From Epiperipatus broadwayi (Eukaryota; Onychophora; Udeonychophora; Euonychophora; Peripatidae), in the NCBI GenBank assembly GCA_028023455.1, contig JAQFVV010000186.1, forward strand, positions 808,001-872,000: a stretch of 64,000 nt of DNA. The letters run 5' to 3'. The notes below the pieces were generated by a model, which saw nothing but the letters and a program-made list of their open reading frames with translations, was not told the DNA's origin and searched no databases. Each line of letters opens with the position of its first letter. The first letter of the stretch is position 1. Shown here piece after piece: positions 35,011 to 47,986 of the stretch. Both the position numbers and the translations under genes were made by a program.

Positions 35011-36650
35011 AATATTATATATATTTTTTAAATTATAATTTTGCATATATTACATATTTATAAATGAAACCTATATAATTAATAAATAGTTTGGTGTAAG
35101 TAGATTGATAAGATTATCAAAATCTACTTGAAAAAATTTAGATTATACTCCTATATATTAATGGGAGGGGATTGTATGTTCCATTATAGAAACAAGATAA
35201 AGAAAAGAGTTTAATTTAAATTTTGTAAATAGAACAAATCTCTAATTACACATAAAATCAGTTATCAATAATTTTATAAACCAGACAAGAAAATTAGACT
35301 TGGGGCGGAAGTCATAAAAAAAAATATTTGCTTGCTTCCTGTCCATTATTAATGAAACTAAATTTAGAAATAAAGGTGTTAAAATTCTAATAAGAAGTGC
35401 TAATGAAAGGGAGGGGATATAAATTGCAAATAGTGTAAAAGTTTTTTTTTTCAAGAAAGACACTCTTTGCACTATAAAAGAAGTTGCATTATGATGTCCG
35501 GTTAGTACAACCATGATTCCTCCTAGGATAGCCAACTCTGCAACTGAATAATCATGAAACTACATACTATGCCCAAAAGACTTATTCCAGACAGTGAGTT
35601 AGCTGATAATGAAGCTAAACTTTCCCTACAGACATTTGAAAATTGGTGTAGTTAAAAGCAGATTCCAGTTGAAGGAACTGTAGTCCTGCTACTCCATTAC
35701 ATGAATTCATGTTTAGTGCTACAGACTTTGCCAGAAGGACAGTGTATCATTTATATACTGGATAAATACAAACAATGTCATATTATGTGCAATTAGACTC
35801 ATTGCAATAATAATTATTAAAGTAATTTTGTTTAAATTAGTTCAGTAAAAGTAGAACTGTTAAACAAACAAAGAAAGGGAGTGTATCACATACAGAGTTA
35901 TTTTAGCATGTATTTATTATGTAATATTCTGCATATTGGTGAAGTTAAAAGTGATCTCTCCATGAGAACTGAATACATTGTTGGTTATTTTATATATATG
36001 TTAGGATTAAGTGTCTTTCATGGATAAGTCTATTCTAAATAAAGTGAAGTTTGAGAGAGATTTGGTATTATTGCATAATGTCATCTTCTTATGTGTATCC
36101 AGGCTATCTTCTGGCCAAAGTAGGAGTAGTATAGTTATCAAATTTGTGTGATATTAATCCCTATGTTTAGGTTAATAAATTTGTTTGCTTGTTCTTCATA
36201 ATATTACTATTCCTTGATTGGTCTTATCCCTGATACAAGGTTAATTGTACATTTCACATATACTTCTTGGGAAAGTTCTTTTTCACTTTTTATATATTGT
36301 TTATTTAGAGATTTGTTTTTTGCTTTTGATAATGATTGATGGTAATTCACCTTATGAGGAGGAAAGAGGGTTAATATTGTAGGAATCTGAAAAATAGATC
36401 AAAATACTTTACTTCAATGTATATGGAGTAGAATTAATAAACCTTATTAGAAATTAATTTATGCATTGTAGTTTTTTTTGTTTTAATCATTAAAATTATA
36501 AATTACATAGTGTTATCCATTAGTGGGGATAATAAGTAATCATAAATATGATGGGTGTTTGTATACATAAATTAATTGTTTATTGTGGCATGTATGATGG
36601 CTAGTAAAAATAAATTATAACCAGAAACCTAGAAGGAAGAAGGAAGCTAG
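35011..36650. other. Unannotated AT-rich DNA
   Basis: No gene or repeat could be supported. The minus frame at 35242-35535 has no recognisable motif. Confidence 0.5.
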
Positions 36651-36659
36651 TCTAGCACA

Positions 36660-38060
36660 GTTTCATTGTGGTGTGATGCATTATGCATTCTCCTTTTTTA
36701 AAGTCAGGATTCTCTCAGCCAATATGCCCAAAGAAGACTGTTAGCCACCTTATCTTCCCTTTCTATTCCCTACCCAGTTTTTCCCATATTCTTCTCTACC
36801 TTACTCCATCTCATTTCTACAACATTATCTTTGTCCAATCTATGACTTTTATATATAGATCCCTCTTATCTTTTTCCAAACCCAGTATAAGAACCAAAAA
36901 TCCACTTTCTGTACAATCACTTTGTTTATGTTTACTCTCCCACAAATTTCATTATTTGTACACTTTCTGCTTGTAAACATTTACATTTAATTAACAGATA
37001 CCTAATATTTTCCATGCCTTCTTTACATAACTTGCAGACTAAATCACCCACATTCCTTCATTTACGTTTTTATTCCCTTGTCACTAATGATTCTATTCAA
37101 GCCTTAAATAGTAAACTACTTTCCTTGCTATTATTATAAATTAACTCACATCCAATTACTCTGTTTAATTCTATATATATTTAAACTCTTTTTACTCTCA
37201 GTACTAGTTCTCCACCTCTCCAATTCTCTATTTTTTTTATTAATATAGTTAGTCTTTTATCCCATTCTTAGCCACTATAATATGCAACAATTCTCCTAAC
37301 ACAATCATCCCATTTTTTGTACAAGTATACTGACATAAAGTCTGTATTCAATTCATATGCATATTGTACTACCTTTCTTATCCATCTTGTTGCTTGTCCT
37401 TGTAATCCAGTTAAATACTATTTTGACTATTCTCTTATTATCCATAAATTGCAATCTACTGAACATTTTCATTTTGCTTTTTGTATTCCTCATATAAAAA
37501 CTTGACCAACCCATTTCCCATTGAATAGCCTTCTTTGCCTTCCACACATCTGCATCTAATGCATGTCTTCCTATTTCTCTTTGTACTTTTTCTAAGTAAT
37601 CTAACATCCCTTTGCTAACACATATCATTACCAAGATTTAATTCTGCTACTATTACTCCTTTCCGTACATTTCTTGCTACATGATATTTATTATATAAAA
37701 TACTGTTAATTTCTTTCAGTTTTTATCTTTGCTTCATTTATCAATTTTTACTCCCATTTATCCAAGCAATTTTTCTGATTACTTAATATGATTCCCAAAT
37801 AGTTATATCTATTCACCACATTTAATTTTATATACCCCAATAAAAATTCTTTCTCTTCTTTTTTCCCCCAGAATTTATCATCATTCCAGGTTTTGGCCTA
37901 GTGGCACCCTTTAGTGATCATACATGTACTACGTATCAACTTATGCCATCAAAATGAATATATCATTGTCATCATCTTAATTCATGTATCATTATTCAAA
38001 AGGTGATCAAAATATTTCTTCCATCTGTTCAACATATTATCATATAAAACATTGCTATTG
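36660..38060 (-). mobile_element. LINE fragment (RT thumb/C-terminal part), dead
   Basis: On the minus strand, 38000-38050 reads MLNRWKKYFDHLLNND, the pre-RT 'RWxEYFExLLN' block. Near 37800-37880 is a KNSGGKKEEKEF segment followed by VVNRYNYLGIILSNQ (RT thumb 'YKYLGVxxS'). At 37353-37634 a frame reads GMLDYLEKVQREIGRHALDA and IQWEMGWSSFYMRNTKSKMK, matching the LINE C-terminus 'LExvQREiaRxaLGa ... DMGWSSFxxRxxxSKLxxxxRL'. The catalytic RT part between the first two blocks is deleted. A plus-strand open frame at 36683-36976 is its shadow. Confidence 0.75.
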
Positions 38061-40800
38061 TCAAATTTAATAAGATTGCTATATTATTTCTTAGATCCAT
38101 TTGTCATTTTTACTGCATCAAAAAAGATCTAGAGTGATTATGATCAGAGAATATATCTTCTTTGCAATGTTAATACCTTAATCAGTTTAAGCTACCTTTT
38201 TAGTTGTTAAACTTTCATCTTTAAATCTTTGTATTTCACATTTTACTTTATCTTTAAATATCTAATATTTATTTTGAAATTACACATTTATTATTTTATT
38301 AGAAGACAACCAATCATGTTTCTAGTATTGGATAACATGCTTTTAGAAAAATTCCATGCCTCAATAATATGATAATTTGAAATATTCAAATTAACAATTT
38401 TACTAGTTACTAGTTGTTAAAATTTGGTATACTTCAATAGAATCAACATCAATTTTCTTGCAATATGATTGTAAAAAGGCCTATTTTAAATGCAATTATC
38501 ATTTTAATTTTGGAGTATACTAATTTATCACATACCTAACAATCTGCACCTGTAAGCATTCACATAATATAAATTTTCCTTGCATTCTAGTTCCTAAGCT
38601 GTATTGTAGTGTTTTAAGTACTATCATTTTGGACTTGGGATTCATCCTTATTCCTTTGTAGTGACTTTTATGCCTAAAGAAGAATGTTTGTGATAGTTCA
38701 ATATAAGTGTTGTGAAAAATTTCAATAATAAACTATTTGAATTTGCAGCATTAATACTATTATTTCCTGAAACTTTTAGCCAGAGTCTATTATTCATATC
38801 AACATACACACTAAAATCTCTTAAGAAAATGAAAGATCTTTTAAGAGTATTGCTGCAATAACAACACTCTCCAGCAAGGAATAAAAGCCTTTTTCTACGT
38901 TCTCTGTATTTAATGTTGGAACACATTCCCTAATAAAGTAAACACTGGTACTATTGTGTGAGACAAATTTTAACACAATTGAGGGCTTCCAACATCAGAA
39001 AAATTCTAATTTAGACTTTACAATAAATCCAACTTTATGCATCCTCATTTCACTGATTGATTTACTCTTGGCGAAAAAACAACAACAACAACTTGTAGCA
39101 TATTTCACTTTTTTTCTCAGGAAGATGTTTTACATTTAACAGATTCCTTCTTGGAGAATTTATATAAGTATGCACATTCCATGTACTTATATTTACAAAA
39201 AAAAGATTTCTTATACCAACTTTTAGTATTACCAACTGCCTTTGCTTTAACACTGCCACTGATAATATTATTATTTCTATTGCAGTTTTAATGAGTAATC
39301 CACAAGATATGATGACTTACTCATACTATATGAGTTAAGCTATTTTAGTCATCATTTTTAGGGTCCTTTAACTTTCATGGTAGGCAATGGAATCTCAAAA
39401 TAGGGTTTTCTAAAAATACAATCTTTGCCAACTGAAAATTTTGTCTAAAATCCTAATGCAAAATAACTCATTTATGATTGAACTATCTTAAGCAAAGATC
39501 ACAGCTAAGAACTGCCATCCTATTAAGCCTGTCTTCATTACTGCTTACTTATCAAGGGCATGAGATAAAAGAATCAAAAGGATAATTGGAATCAGAGATG
39601 TGAGTGTGTGTGTAATTAAAGAATTGAAATATGGTTGAAATCTCCATTGATACAGTTAATGTAGAGAGATGATTTTTGCACGAGAGGCTCATAACAACTG
39701 GGCCATGCATTAACTTAAGTGACTAAAGAAAGAACAGAGGGAAACAGGAAAGTTTGTATCAGAAACAACACCTAGCCTTTGATGAATTAACATCCTATTC
39801 TCTCGGGCATCAGGAGGCACTCTTGATCAGAGACTGTTTATTCGTTATTCGTAGTTAATCTTTATATCTGAATGGGTGGAGCCCTCAGTATTCTGAGCAC
39901 AGAACTTGACTGTACTTTAATAAATGAGAATAAATTTTTAACAATCACTAAAATATAAAAGATTGATATGTAAATCAATACTAAAATGACTAAAGCATAT
40001 TTAATTTATAAAGGTGAAAATTATAAAATATAATTTTCTTGCCAAATATTATAATATCACTTACTTGTAAATAAATTTAAAAAAACCCTTTACATTGTTT
40101 AAAGAAATTTAAGAACATTTGTTATAAATAACTAGGGAAGAAAAAAAAATAGTCTGTGTTGGTCTTATTTTAAAAATAACAATAACATTTTTTTTCTTTA
40201 AGTTAAATAAATGAACTGGGGGGGGGGGGTATTTTGTTAATTCATAACTTGGGTTTTTAGAATTTTCATATAAGCTTATAACTCTTGTATTTAGATGCTT
40301 ATTTATTTATACTTTTTAAATAATATTTGGTTACAGCATCCTACCATATTAATATTCCTGCCATTTTTAAATGTATTTTACATATCCAATAAATACTCAG
40401 TAAATGTTCTATGTATCAATTAAGTATTATTAACAGTATTGCTTTAGGAAACTGTTTCCCATTGCTCACTATTTTAATATTCCTGTAATTTTTTTGGGAA
40501 CAAATGTGACCAAGAAGAATATGAATAACTTAATGGTATGCTGCAAAAATCAATAATACATCAAACATTTAAGCTAACTAGACATAGTCTTTCAAACACA
40601 AACATATGTATTTAATTAAAAGACATGGTCTTGCTGCTTTGAACCAAATTTAATGTATTAATAATCCTTTCTGATTATTTCAACTCATGTAGTAATAGTC
40701 ATTGTATTAAAAACAGATCATTTACAAGGACTTGTTAAATGGATGTTTTTCCAAAATATTTTGTTTGAAAGTATTATTTATTACTTTATCTCCAAGAAAA
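38061..40800. other. Unannotated DNA
   Basis: Short frames at 38648-38926 and 38954-39259 show no family motif. A slightly more GC-balanced stretch at 39480-39920 has no open frame. A run of 13 G lies at about 40218-40230. Confidence 0.5.
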
Positions 40801-40806
40801 AAAATA

Positions 40807-40998
40807 CCACATACTCCTTCATTAACACTTTACATTGCAATTTTAACATATGATTTATTTCTTCTTGCTTACAGCTTAAATATGTTTAAATATTGTAGGT
40901 CTGATAATGACTACAGGGTAGTTGAAACTGTAAGCAAGAAGAAATAAATCATGTTAAAATTGCATTGTAAAGTGTTAATTAAGGAGTACTGTATATGG
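40807..40998. repeat. Large hairpin: 68-bp inverted arms
   Basis: The left arm 40807-40874 and the right arm 40928-40998 are near-perfect reverse complements (CTTACAG / CTGTAAG at the inner edge, TACTCCTT / AAGGAGTA near the outer edge), with a 53-base unique loop. Only a few small differences are visible, mainly near the outer ends. The flanking sequence does not continue the symmetry. It could be an inverted-repeat transposon remnant or a hairpin-RNA locus. No coding sense is visible. Confidence 0.9.
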
Positions 40999-41148
40999 TA
41001 TATTATATATGTAATTAATTAATGCAAATAAGGAGAAGTGAAAAGAAATTTTAATACTTCAATAAAAAAATATCCGTAATGGTCTAAGTCTGAACACACA
41101 ATGAGAGATTGAAGGAAAGATCAAAGAATGTAAATTGTAAAATTTATT

Positions 41149-41170
41149 GATTTTTGTAATTACAAAAATC
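41149..41170. repeat. Perfect 22-bp palindrome
   Basis: GATTTTTGTAA at 41149-41159 is exactly reverse complementary to the following 11 bases. It is AT-rich, so its significance is limited. Confidence 0.8.
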
Positions 41171-44100
41171 AAAAACTTATTAACATTAGAAAAAAAAATA
41201 GAAATGGTTTTTAAAAACTAATAAACCTCATACCCAAACTACTAGCAGCAAACAAAACAGCTGTCTATTTTAATTATGATTGTGAGAAATTTTTAAAAAA
41301 TATTTTGAAATAAATAAGTAGATTAATAAGAGATCAAATAATTTGGAGCTTATTTTAACATAGTCAAGCAAAAATTCTTAATCATTGGTTAAAAATGCAT
41401 TCAAAATCTATTAATTAGAAAATGAATTCTATTGATGATTTTCTGTACTTAAACTCCTACATCTTTTTGCTAGTCTTTTAAATTATTATAAATGCTAGAG
41501 AATCAAATCAGTTTCACAATCATTTACAAAAGGTAGAAAAATTCAAAATCTCTAAAAAGACAAAGCTCTACAATATTTTCTAATAAATTTAAAATGCTAC
41601 TACACATGTAACTATATATATATATAATCAAAATATTCTAGAAAAAGTACTAAAAAATTCAATATGCTTATAAAATACAAATGGAATCTTTGCTTTAGCC
41701 AGCTCATGGCATTTTCTGCCATCTTGAATAGCAATTAGCCTTTAATATATATATTGTAATGATATATAAATATGCTGTTACATTAATTTAAAATAAAAAA
41801 CTTTAAGTTCGCAAATAAAAATAAATTTACTAAAAACTAAAAGCTAAAAAAAATTAAAGAGTTGTTCAATATATATATTCACACAGATGCAAAACTTTAA
41901 AATTATTTCTTTTTTAAATAAAAAAAAAAGGTATTTGAACGTACTTTTTTAGAAAAAAGTACAAGAAAAAGATAAAATGTTTTTGTAAATGGAAATGATT
42001 GTTTTATAAATTAATTGAAAAGCAAACTAGCCCTTGGGGCTCTTATAGGAAAAGTCAGTTAAAAGATATAGATAAGAGAATGAAAAGAATTAGTTTGTCC
42101 AATATAGAAGCAGCAATGAAGGCCCAGACCATAATGGAAATTATTGCAACAGGAAACGATGTTCATTGAATCCAGAGGATCAATATAAAAGGAAAACAAT
42201 TAAAATTAAAACAGTTCCAGCTTGAATTTTGTGAGAAGAGCGATAAGATGCACTTGTCTCTCTCTCTCACTTATTTCAAATAAAATGACTGTAATACCAG
42301 TATTGATCCAACTTAGGCCTCCTCCAGAACAACAGACCGGACTTCAAATAGAGATGTCATGGGAATTGGCACCAGGAACCGTGATTCTTCTATAAGATAT
42401 GAACTATTATAAAATTCAAAAATAATTAAGAACTTTCATTCAAGCTTTTAATATTCAGAACCTCAATTTTAAAATGAACTCTTATCTGACTTTTGAATTT
42501 CAAATTGATAATTAATGTTTAAATTTTATATATTTAAGTTTGCTAAAAAAAAAATCATTTCCATTTTCATTTTTTTTTTTCTATTGTATAAATTTAAATG
42601 CATTTTTTTAAGTTGGGCATAAACGCTTGTATGGATTCATTCACGTTTAATTATGTTTTTGTTTTCATATTTGATTAAAATATATATACATTCAGTAAAT
42701 AATGATATCTTACATTGAATATCTAAAATGCATTTATTCGGATGTCTTTTTAGTTATTGGTGTTAATGTGGCATCTTATGATGAATGCCATTGGGTTTCT
42801 TATGAATTCCCTCATGCAATTACATCAATGACTTTATGTTTTGATTATTTATGTTTATTTTGAAATATTTTTCAGCGTGTAATCTGTGTAGTCGATCTAT
42901 GCTCAACATTAAAAAACAAACTTTTATAAATCCATCTGTGCACATTTATATAAATGTTAAATTTAAGTCGGGAGAAAATGGCTATATAGATTTGTAAAGT
43001 TATATTAGGGGAGGGTAATCTTAGGTTATTCATTCCGTAGTTGAATTAGGTCAATGGATTGAATATATTGGTGTAATTAGTTGATGTGGTACGAGATTCG
43101 CTATGGGCAGAATCGCTTTATACGCTGCACACCCCCTGTTTGCCTATGGAATGTGATCGTAAGTCAGCAAAAATGACCACTGTCCCTTCCTATGGAGTTT
43201 TTTTTATTGCTCTTCTTGTCAGATAGATGCAGTATTTCTATCTGGATGAGAGTCAATTTCTTCTCTTAACCTATATTTGTGCTGTCGTATTTGTATTACA
43301 TTGAATACATTGATAGATCAGATGGATTGACGTTAGTTTAACTGCGAACTTTTGGCCTAAGGTTAAATAAGGGATAAAATATTTTCTTTTCAAATGTAGA
43401 TCTATGTAGTTTATTCATACTTGACAATCTTAAAATAAATATAAATTTCATCTGTGTAGATGATTTAAAATTTTAAAATAATAAGTTAAATTAAAAGAAT
43501 ATTAAAATCTAAAATAATAAATATTATTCCTCAAAATTTAAAATGATTCAAAATTTATATGTGTGTAAATAAATGTTGTGTGTTAATTACTGGCAGTGGC
43601 TTTTATTTTTATATATATATTTAAGATACAAATTAAACAAGTTATTTATTATCTCTGCATCACCATGAGCTAGTGACATTGGGCTAACAGTCTAAATATT
43701 TAAATAAAGTGGAATCTTAACAGCGCATATCTGCCTACTTTATAAATTTTCTAGGTTCAAATGCCTAGATGGCGCCCTTGTAGTGAAGATATGTAAAGAC
43801 ACGTTTCTTCCACTTCTTTTGGATCGTTATAATATATATATATATTCTTAATAAATGTTAATATCCTATATGATCCAAATTAAATTCACTATGAAAATGG
43901 AGAAGGATGGAAATGACACATACTAGAAAATACCTAAAGGCATTTATTTCATCATCATTCAACCCAAATCTTCTCTGTAGCTAAATTATTCTTCACAAGG
44001 TTAAACTTATTTCCAATAAATGCAGAATAGAAGAATAGATCAAACACATAGGTGATGTCTTATTAATGAACAGTCATAACATGATCACTATTAACAAGAC

Positions 44101-44915
44101 AATGCACCAAATGCCTCCCTCAGATTATACATATGTCAAAGGAACCACAGATAAAACAGTATTCTTCACTGAACAAAAAATTGATAGTATCTAACCAAAT
44201 ATAAGGATTTAATTCCTCTTGAAGCTCAAAGAATTTATAAGATCTCCTATGGCATATACCAAATCACAAAGATAGGAAGGTAAAGGAGGTCAGTATAAGT
44301 GTGTGAACATTTACACAATTATAAAAAGCTCCCAACATCCTTAGTACATGCTCTCTATGTTTTATATATTGACTATCACATGTATTGCATATACACCAAA
44401 TTCATATCCATATGCAATAATCATCATCAAAGAATCTTTTGAAAGGCATTAGACATTTTGCAATAGTAAACATGATGAAATTGCTATCCATTTGGAAGAT
44501 TTTCTTTACACAAATGAATATATATATATATATATAAACATTGGTCAATGCTAAACTTATTATTAACTATCTGATATAATTCTTTTCTCTACAATAACCA
44601 CATGATTACTATCTTAGTGGTTGTTATTATTATTATTACATTTTTATTTTATTAAACAGGATTATTCTGTTCACCAAAGAAGCACCGTTATGATTTATAA
44701 AACATTTTTTGGCCGTGAAAACATTTATTTGAATGTAATCTAGACATAATTTTGTATTACAATTAATAAGCTTATAAAGAAATGATTACCAGTAATTAGA
44801 TATAACATAAAATCAGATTTAAATGAAAAAGTTGTCACTTGAAATCAATTTAAAAAAGTTATAACTATTTTTCCAGAACATTTTGTAAATCAATTAGATT
44901 TTTTAAAATTAAGAC
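41171..44915. other. Unannotated DNA
   Basis: No gene or repeat could be identified. Two stretches, about 42030-42400 and 43070-43370, are less AT-rich than their surroundings and have no open frame. They may be non-coding exons or old repeats. A TA microsatellite lies at about 44519-44536. Confidence 0.5.
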
Positions 44916-44928
44916 AAAAGAGGAAAAT

Positions 44929-45030
44929 GGAGTCAAGCATCGGTGGTCGAGAGGTCAGCACGGCAGTTGTCCCGGGTTAGCGGGTTCGCGTCCCGGCCAA
45001 TGCTATGATACATGAAAAAAAAAAAAAAAA
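44929..45030 (+). mobile_element. tRNA-derived SINE-A, copy A3
   Basis: A 13-bp target duplication AAAAGAGGAAAAT (44916-44928 and 45027-45039) flanks the element. It reads GTCAAGCATCGG, A-box TGGTCGAGAGG (44944-44954), an intermediate-length middle part, B-box GGTTCGCGTCC (44983-44993), CCGGCCAATGCTATGATACATG, and a poly(A) tail of 16 bases. GCATCGG near the start can pair with CCAATGC near the end in a tRNA-like acceptor stem with one mismatch. The long tail and clean duplication point to recent LINE-driven insertion. Confidence 0.9.
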
Positions 45031-45039
45031 GAGGAAAAT

Positions 45040-46085
45040 AGACATTAGAACAGCATATATAGAAAACATCATTATTTAATGTTTAATTAAAATCGTTTTT
45101 AATTTTTAAGGAAGTTATTTTTCTTATTTATCGTTTTTTTACGTGAATAAATTCTGATAAATATATTAAATAAAATTACAGAAATAATTAAGCTAAATTG
45201 AAAGAAAATTATATTAATAAAAACACTTTTACTTTACAATTTATAAATTATTAATAATAAACTTAATAAAAATAATGCGATAATTTTTTTTTAATGCTAA
45301 AAATGTACGCACGTCTTAAAATGGTAAAAAAAATTTACAATGTAACTCAGATGTAGAGTATAAGCTTTAATTATTAAATGAAAGAATAAAATATATAAAA
45401 AATGAAATATGATAAATAATGGTGATCAGTCACAACAGATATCAAATTGTCTAATATAATCTTAGTATTATCGCATTTCTTTGGAGTGGAAAACCCAACA
45501 TATATAGATATAATGAATATGATTTCTGTAGTATAATTTTCACTACAGCACTCTCAGGCAATTTTAACATCTTGTGGAAAGATGTAATCATAAATATATG
45601 ACCAAAGACATGAAAAAGATATATGATTATCAAGATGCATATTTCATGTTGAACCAGCACTCGGCAGTTGACCCAGACAACAATTTCTTACATATACCTT
45701 TATCATTATTAATTATATATGGATAGATAGCAAATTACTACAGTTTAATTGATAAGTGTCAAATGTGTTGCCCTCACAACTTTAATCACTTAATGAAAGT
45801 ATATTAATAATTTTTACAAGTCATTCATATTATTGATTATTGGATAATCTCTAGTCTAATGAATGACTAATTAAAAATTATTATACATTCCTACAAAACA
45901 TAAAAAAAATAATTAAAAATTATTAACATGTATATATTATTTATATTATCCGTTCGTAATCTATTTACCAATACAAATGCTTACTTATGCAATTAATTTC
46001 ACGTTATATATAATAGATTAATATTTAAGTTATTGAGAAAATAATAAATACTACACATAGAACATACTATTGAAATGATTACTTA
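45040..46085. other. Unannotated AT-rich DNA
   Basis: Nothing supported. Confidence 0.5.
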
Positions 46086-46089
46086 AATA

Positions 46090-46202
46090 AAAGACAAAAC
46101 TCTCCATACATTAGGGCCACCTAGAGCAAGCCAGAGTAATCAATGAATGCATGAAGGTTTGCATAAAATCCCTATCCAGTGCCTACTCATCCAACATCCC
46201 CA
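46090..46202 (-). repeat. Ribozyme-family repeat, copy H4, starting at the cleavage site
   Basis: On the minus strand it starts with GGGGATGTTGGATGAGTAGG, the sequence that follows the TC cleavage dinucleotide in complete family members. It runs through GCACTGGATAGGGATTTTAT, ATTGATTACTCTGG and TGTATGGAGAGTTTTGTCTT. The ribozyme itself and everything 5' of it are missing, so the 5' end of the copy coincides with the predicted self-cleaved RNA end. Confidence 0.75.
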
Positions 46203-47440
46203 TAGGGAATGGTAATTATGTGATTATTTAAATATGGGAGATTGCAACATTATTTCCTGTTAAAAGTTAATAGTAAATAATAGTAAACAATTACTGATCC
46301 GAATCCCCCCCTTATCTAAGAGACTTATTTCTTAGCAGATAATACGCGTTTGTAAATATAGATGTGCGTGTATAATTGTGTCGTGTATTTAAAAGAACAA
46401 GAAGCATTAGCAAGCTAATATCAAGAATTATTATGAAAATTATCTATTTCGGGACAGAAAATATTTTACAAGACTTCTTTTTCAAATAATTTATCGATCT
46501 TCTGTAAATATGCGTAATCACGAATGTTTTTAATCTATAATATTTAAAAACCAGTAGTAAGTAAACAAAACATTATAAAAGATTTAAATTTGGAAGTTTC
46601 TAATCTAAAATTTGATAGTAGCCATTTTCTCTTCATTAGGATTAGTAAAAATGTTAGTCCACTCCTTTTATGGTAGTATAAAAATAAAAAATATATATAA
46701 AAAAAAACAAATTTATCATTTTGTTCATTTATAAATAAAATACACGCTCAAAAAATATGCGTATACTCAAATTTTCTAATATGCATATTTTTAAATGATT
46801 TAAAAAATAATTTAAAATTACACACACGCTCACACACGTATTGTTCAGACTCTCAAACATCTAGAATAAATATTTAAGAAATACTAGGCTAAATATTTCA
46901 TTGATATCTATTTTCATCTTTAAAATAAATAGGTGACTTTAAAATAAGGCCATCTATTTATTTTAAGCATATATACATTTTTTTTAAAGTTAACTGACAA
47001 AAAAATCAGTTATTTAGTTAAAAAAAAAAAAAAGCTTTTATGATGGTTAATTTACTAATATCTGACACATCAAAAATTAAACATATTTAGATATAGATGG
47101 ATTCAAAAAACTTAATCTGTATTCTAACAGTATTAAGGGGATTTCTCAAGTTTGCGGGAAATATATACATATAATAAACTTTTGTCAATTATCAAAATTA
47201 AAAAAATAATGCGTTCAAAAATGAATGTAATTGATATTATAATTATTTTGAAATTATAAATTACTATTGAACCATGTGTATATATATATTTTGCAAATAA
47301 AACCAGAAAGCGTTTTATGACTGATGTCTTTTTAATTTGAAGTCGAAAATAGCTGGAAATGAAGTAGTCGCTTATATTTTGTTTCAATGCAAAAATTATC
47401 GTTGTAAGTTTGGATCGCTCCTTTATTACTAGATAGACTG
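46203..47440. other. Unannotated AT-rich DNA upstream of the Ig gene
   Basis: No gene seen. It would contain distal regulatory sequence of the gene at 47987 if the proposed promoter is right. Confidence 0.45.
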
Positions 47441-47447
47441 CCTATTC

Positions 47448-47457
47448 CCATATTTGG
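47448..47457 (+). promoter_or_regulatory. CArG box (SRF site) upstream of the Ig gene
   Basis: CCATATTTGG fits the serum response factor consensus CC(A/T)6GG exactly. It lies about 180 bases before the proposed first splice donor, in a locally less AT-rich stretch (47400-47630). SRF sites commonly drive muscle genes, in keeping with a muscle-type Ig protein. A ten-base A/T-rich match can also occur by chance. Confidence 0.45.
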
Positions 47458-47469
47458 ACAACGAGATTT

Positions 47470-47628
47470 CTAACGAATTATCTTCGGGAGTCGAAGTTGG
47501 AGAGGTGCATTGTTAGGATAACTTGCCTGGCAGACAAGTCCCATTGCAGTATCTTGTTGGAGTAGGAGTTATCTCAGCTCACATTTGTTATATTTCTATA
47601 GGATTTAATATTTATCTTCGATTTCAAG
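47470..47628 (+). other. Proposed non-coding first exon of the Ig gene
   Basis: The stretch is less AT-rich than its surroundings and ends in TTTCAAG followed by GTAATT, a good splice donor (GT at 47629-47630). No ATG-led frame in it leads into the coding exon. The start point is not determined; 47470 is only an approximate left limit. Confidence 0.4.
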
Positions 47629-47986
47629 GTAATTATTATTATTTTTTATAGTATATGTAAAGACAAACTCAAACATTTCACAAAAGAGTACACGCACACA
47701 CAAAATATAGTGTTCGTGTTCTGTGCATGTGCATTTTAAATAATTAATTTATACAGTCGGTTTAATAAAAATTTTAGCTGCATATACCCGTTAATTGCTT
47801 TTTAAATACATTTGAAATAATTGCCAAAACTAATTATCCCCTTCTTTTTTATTTTAAAATATTAATTTTAGCTGCAAAGAGGTTGAATATTAATTAATAT
47901 TTTTTTTTTAATGAGTTTAAATTATTTGTAAACATTTTTTCTTTTCTAAATAAGTCTTTTGTTAATTTTATTCTTCTTTTATTTAG
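47629..47986 (+). other. Proposed intron of the Ig gene
   Basis: It begins GTAATT and ends in a pyrimidine-rich tract, TTCTTCTTTTATTTAG, placed directly before the start codon. The 358-bp length is ordinary. An alternative is that the AG before ATG is the acceptor for an upstream coding exon not in this window, making the exon part of a larger protein. Confidence 0.5.

Noticed and set aside
35242-35535. 97-codon minus-strand hydrophobic frame
   Set aside because: No motif and AT-driven hydrophobic composition; no splice or promoter context was seen.
36683-36976. 97-codon plus-strand frame rich in Ser, Phe and Leu
   Set aside because: It is antisense to a LINE C-terminal segment on the minus strand.
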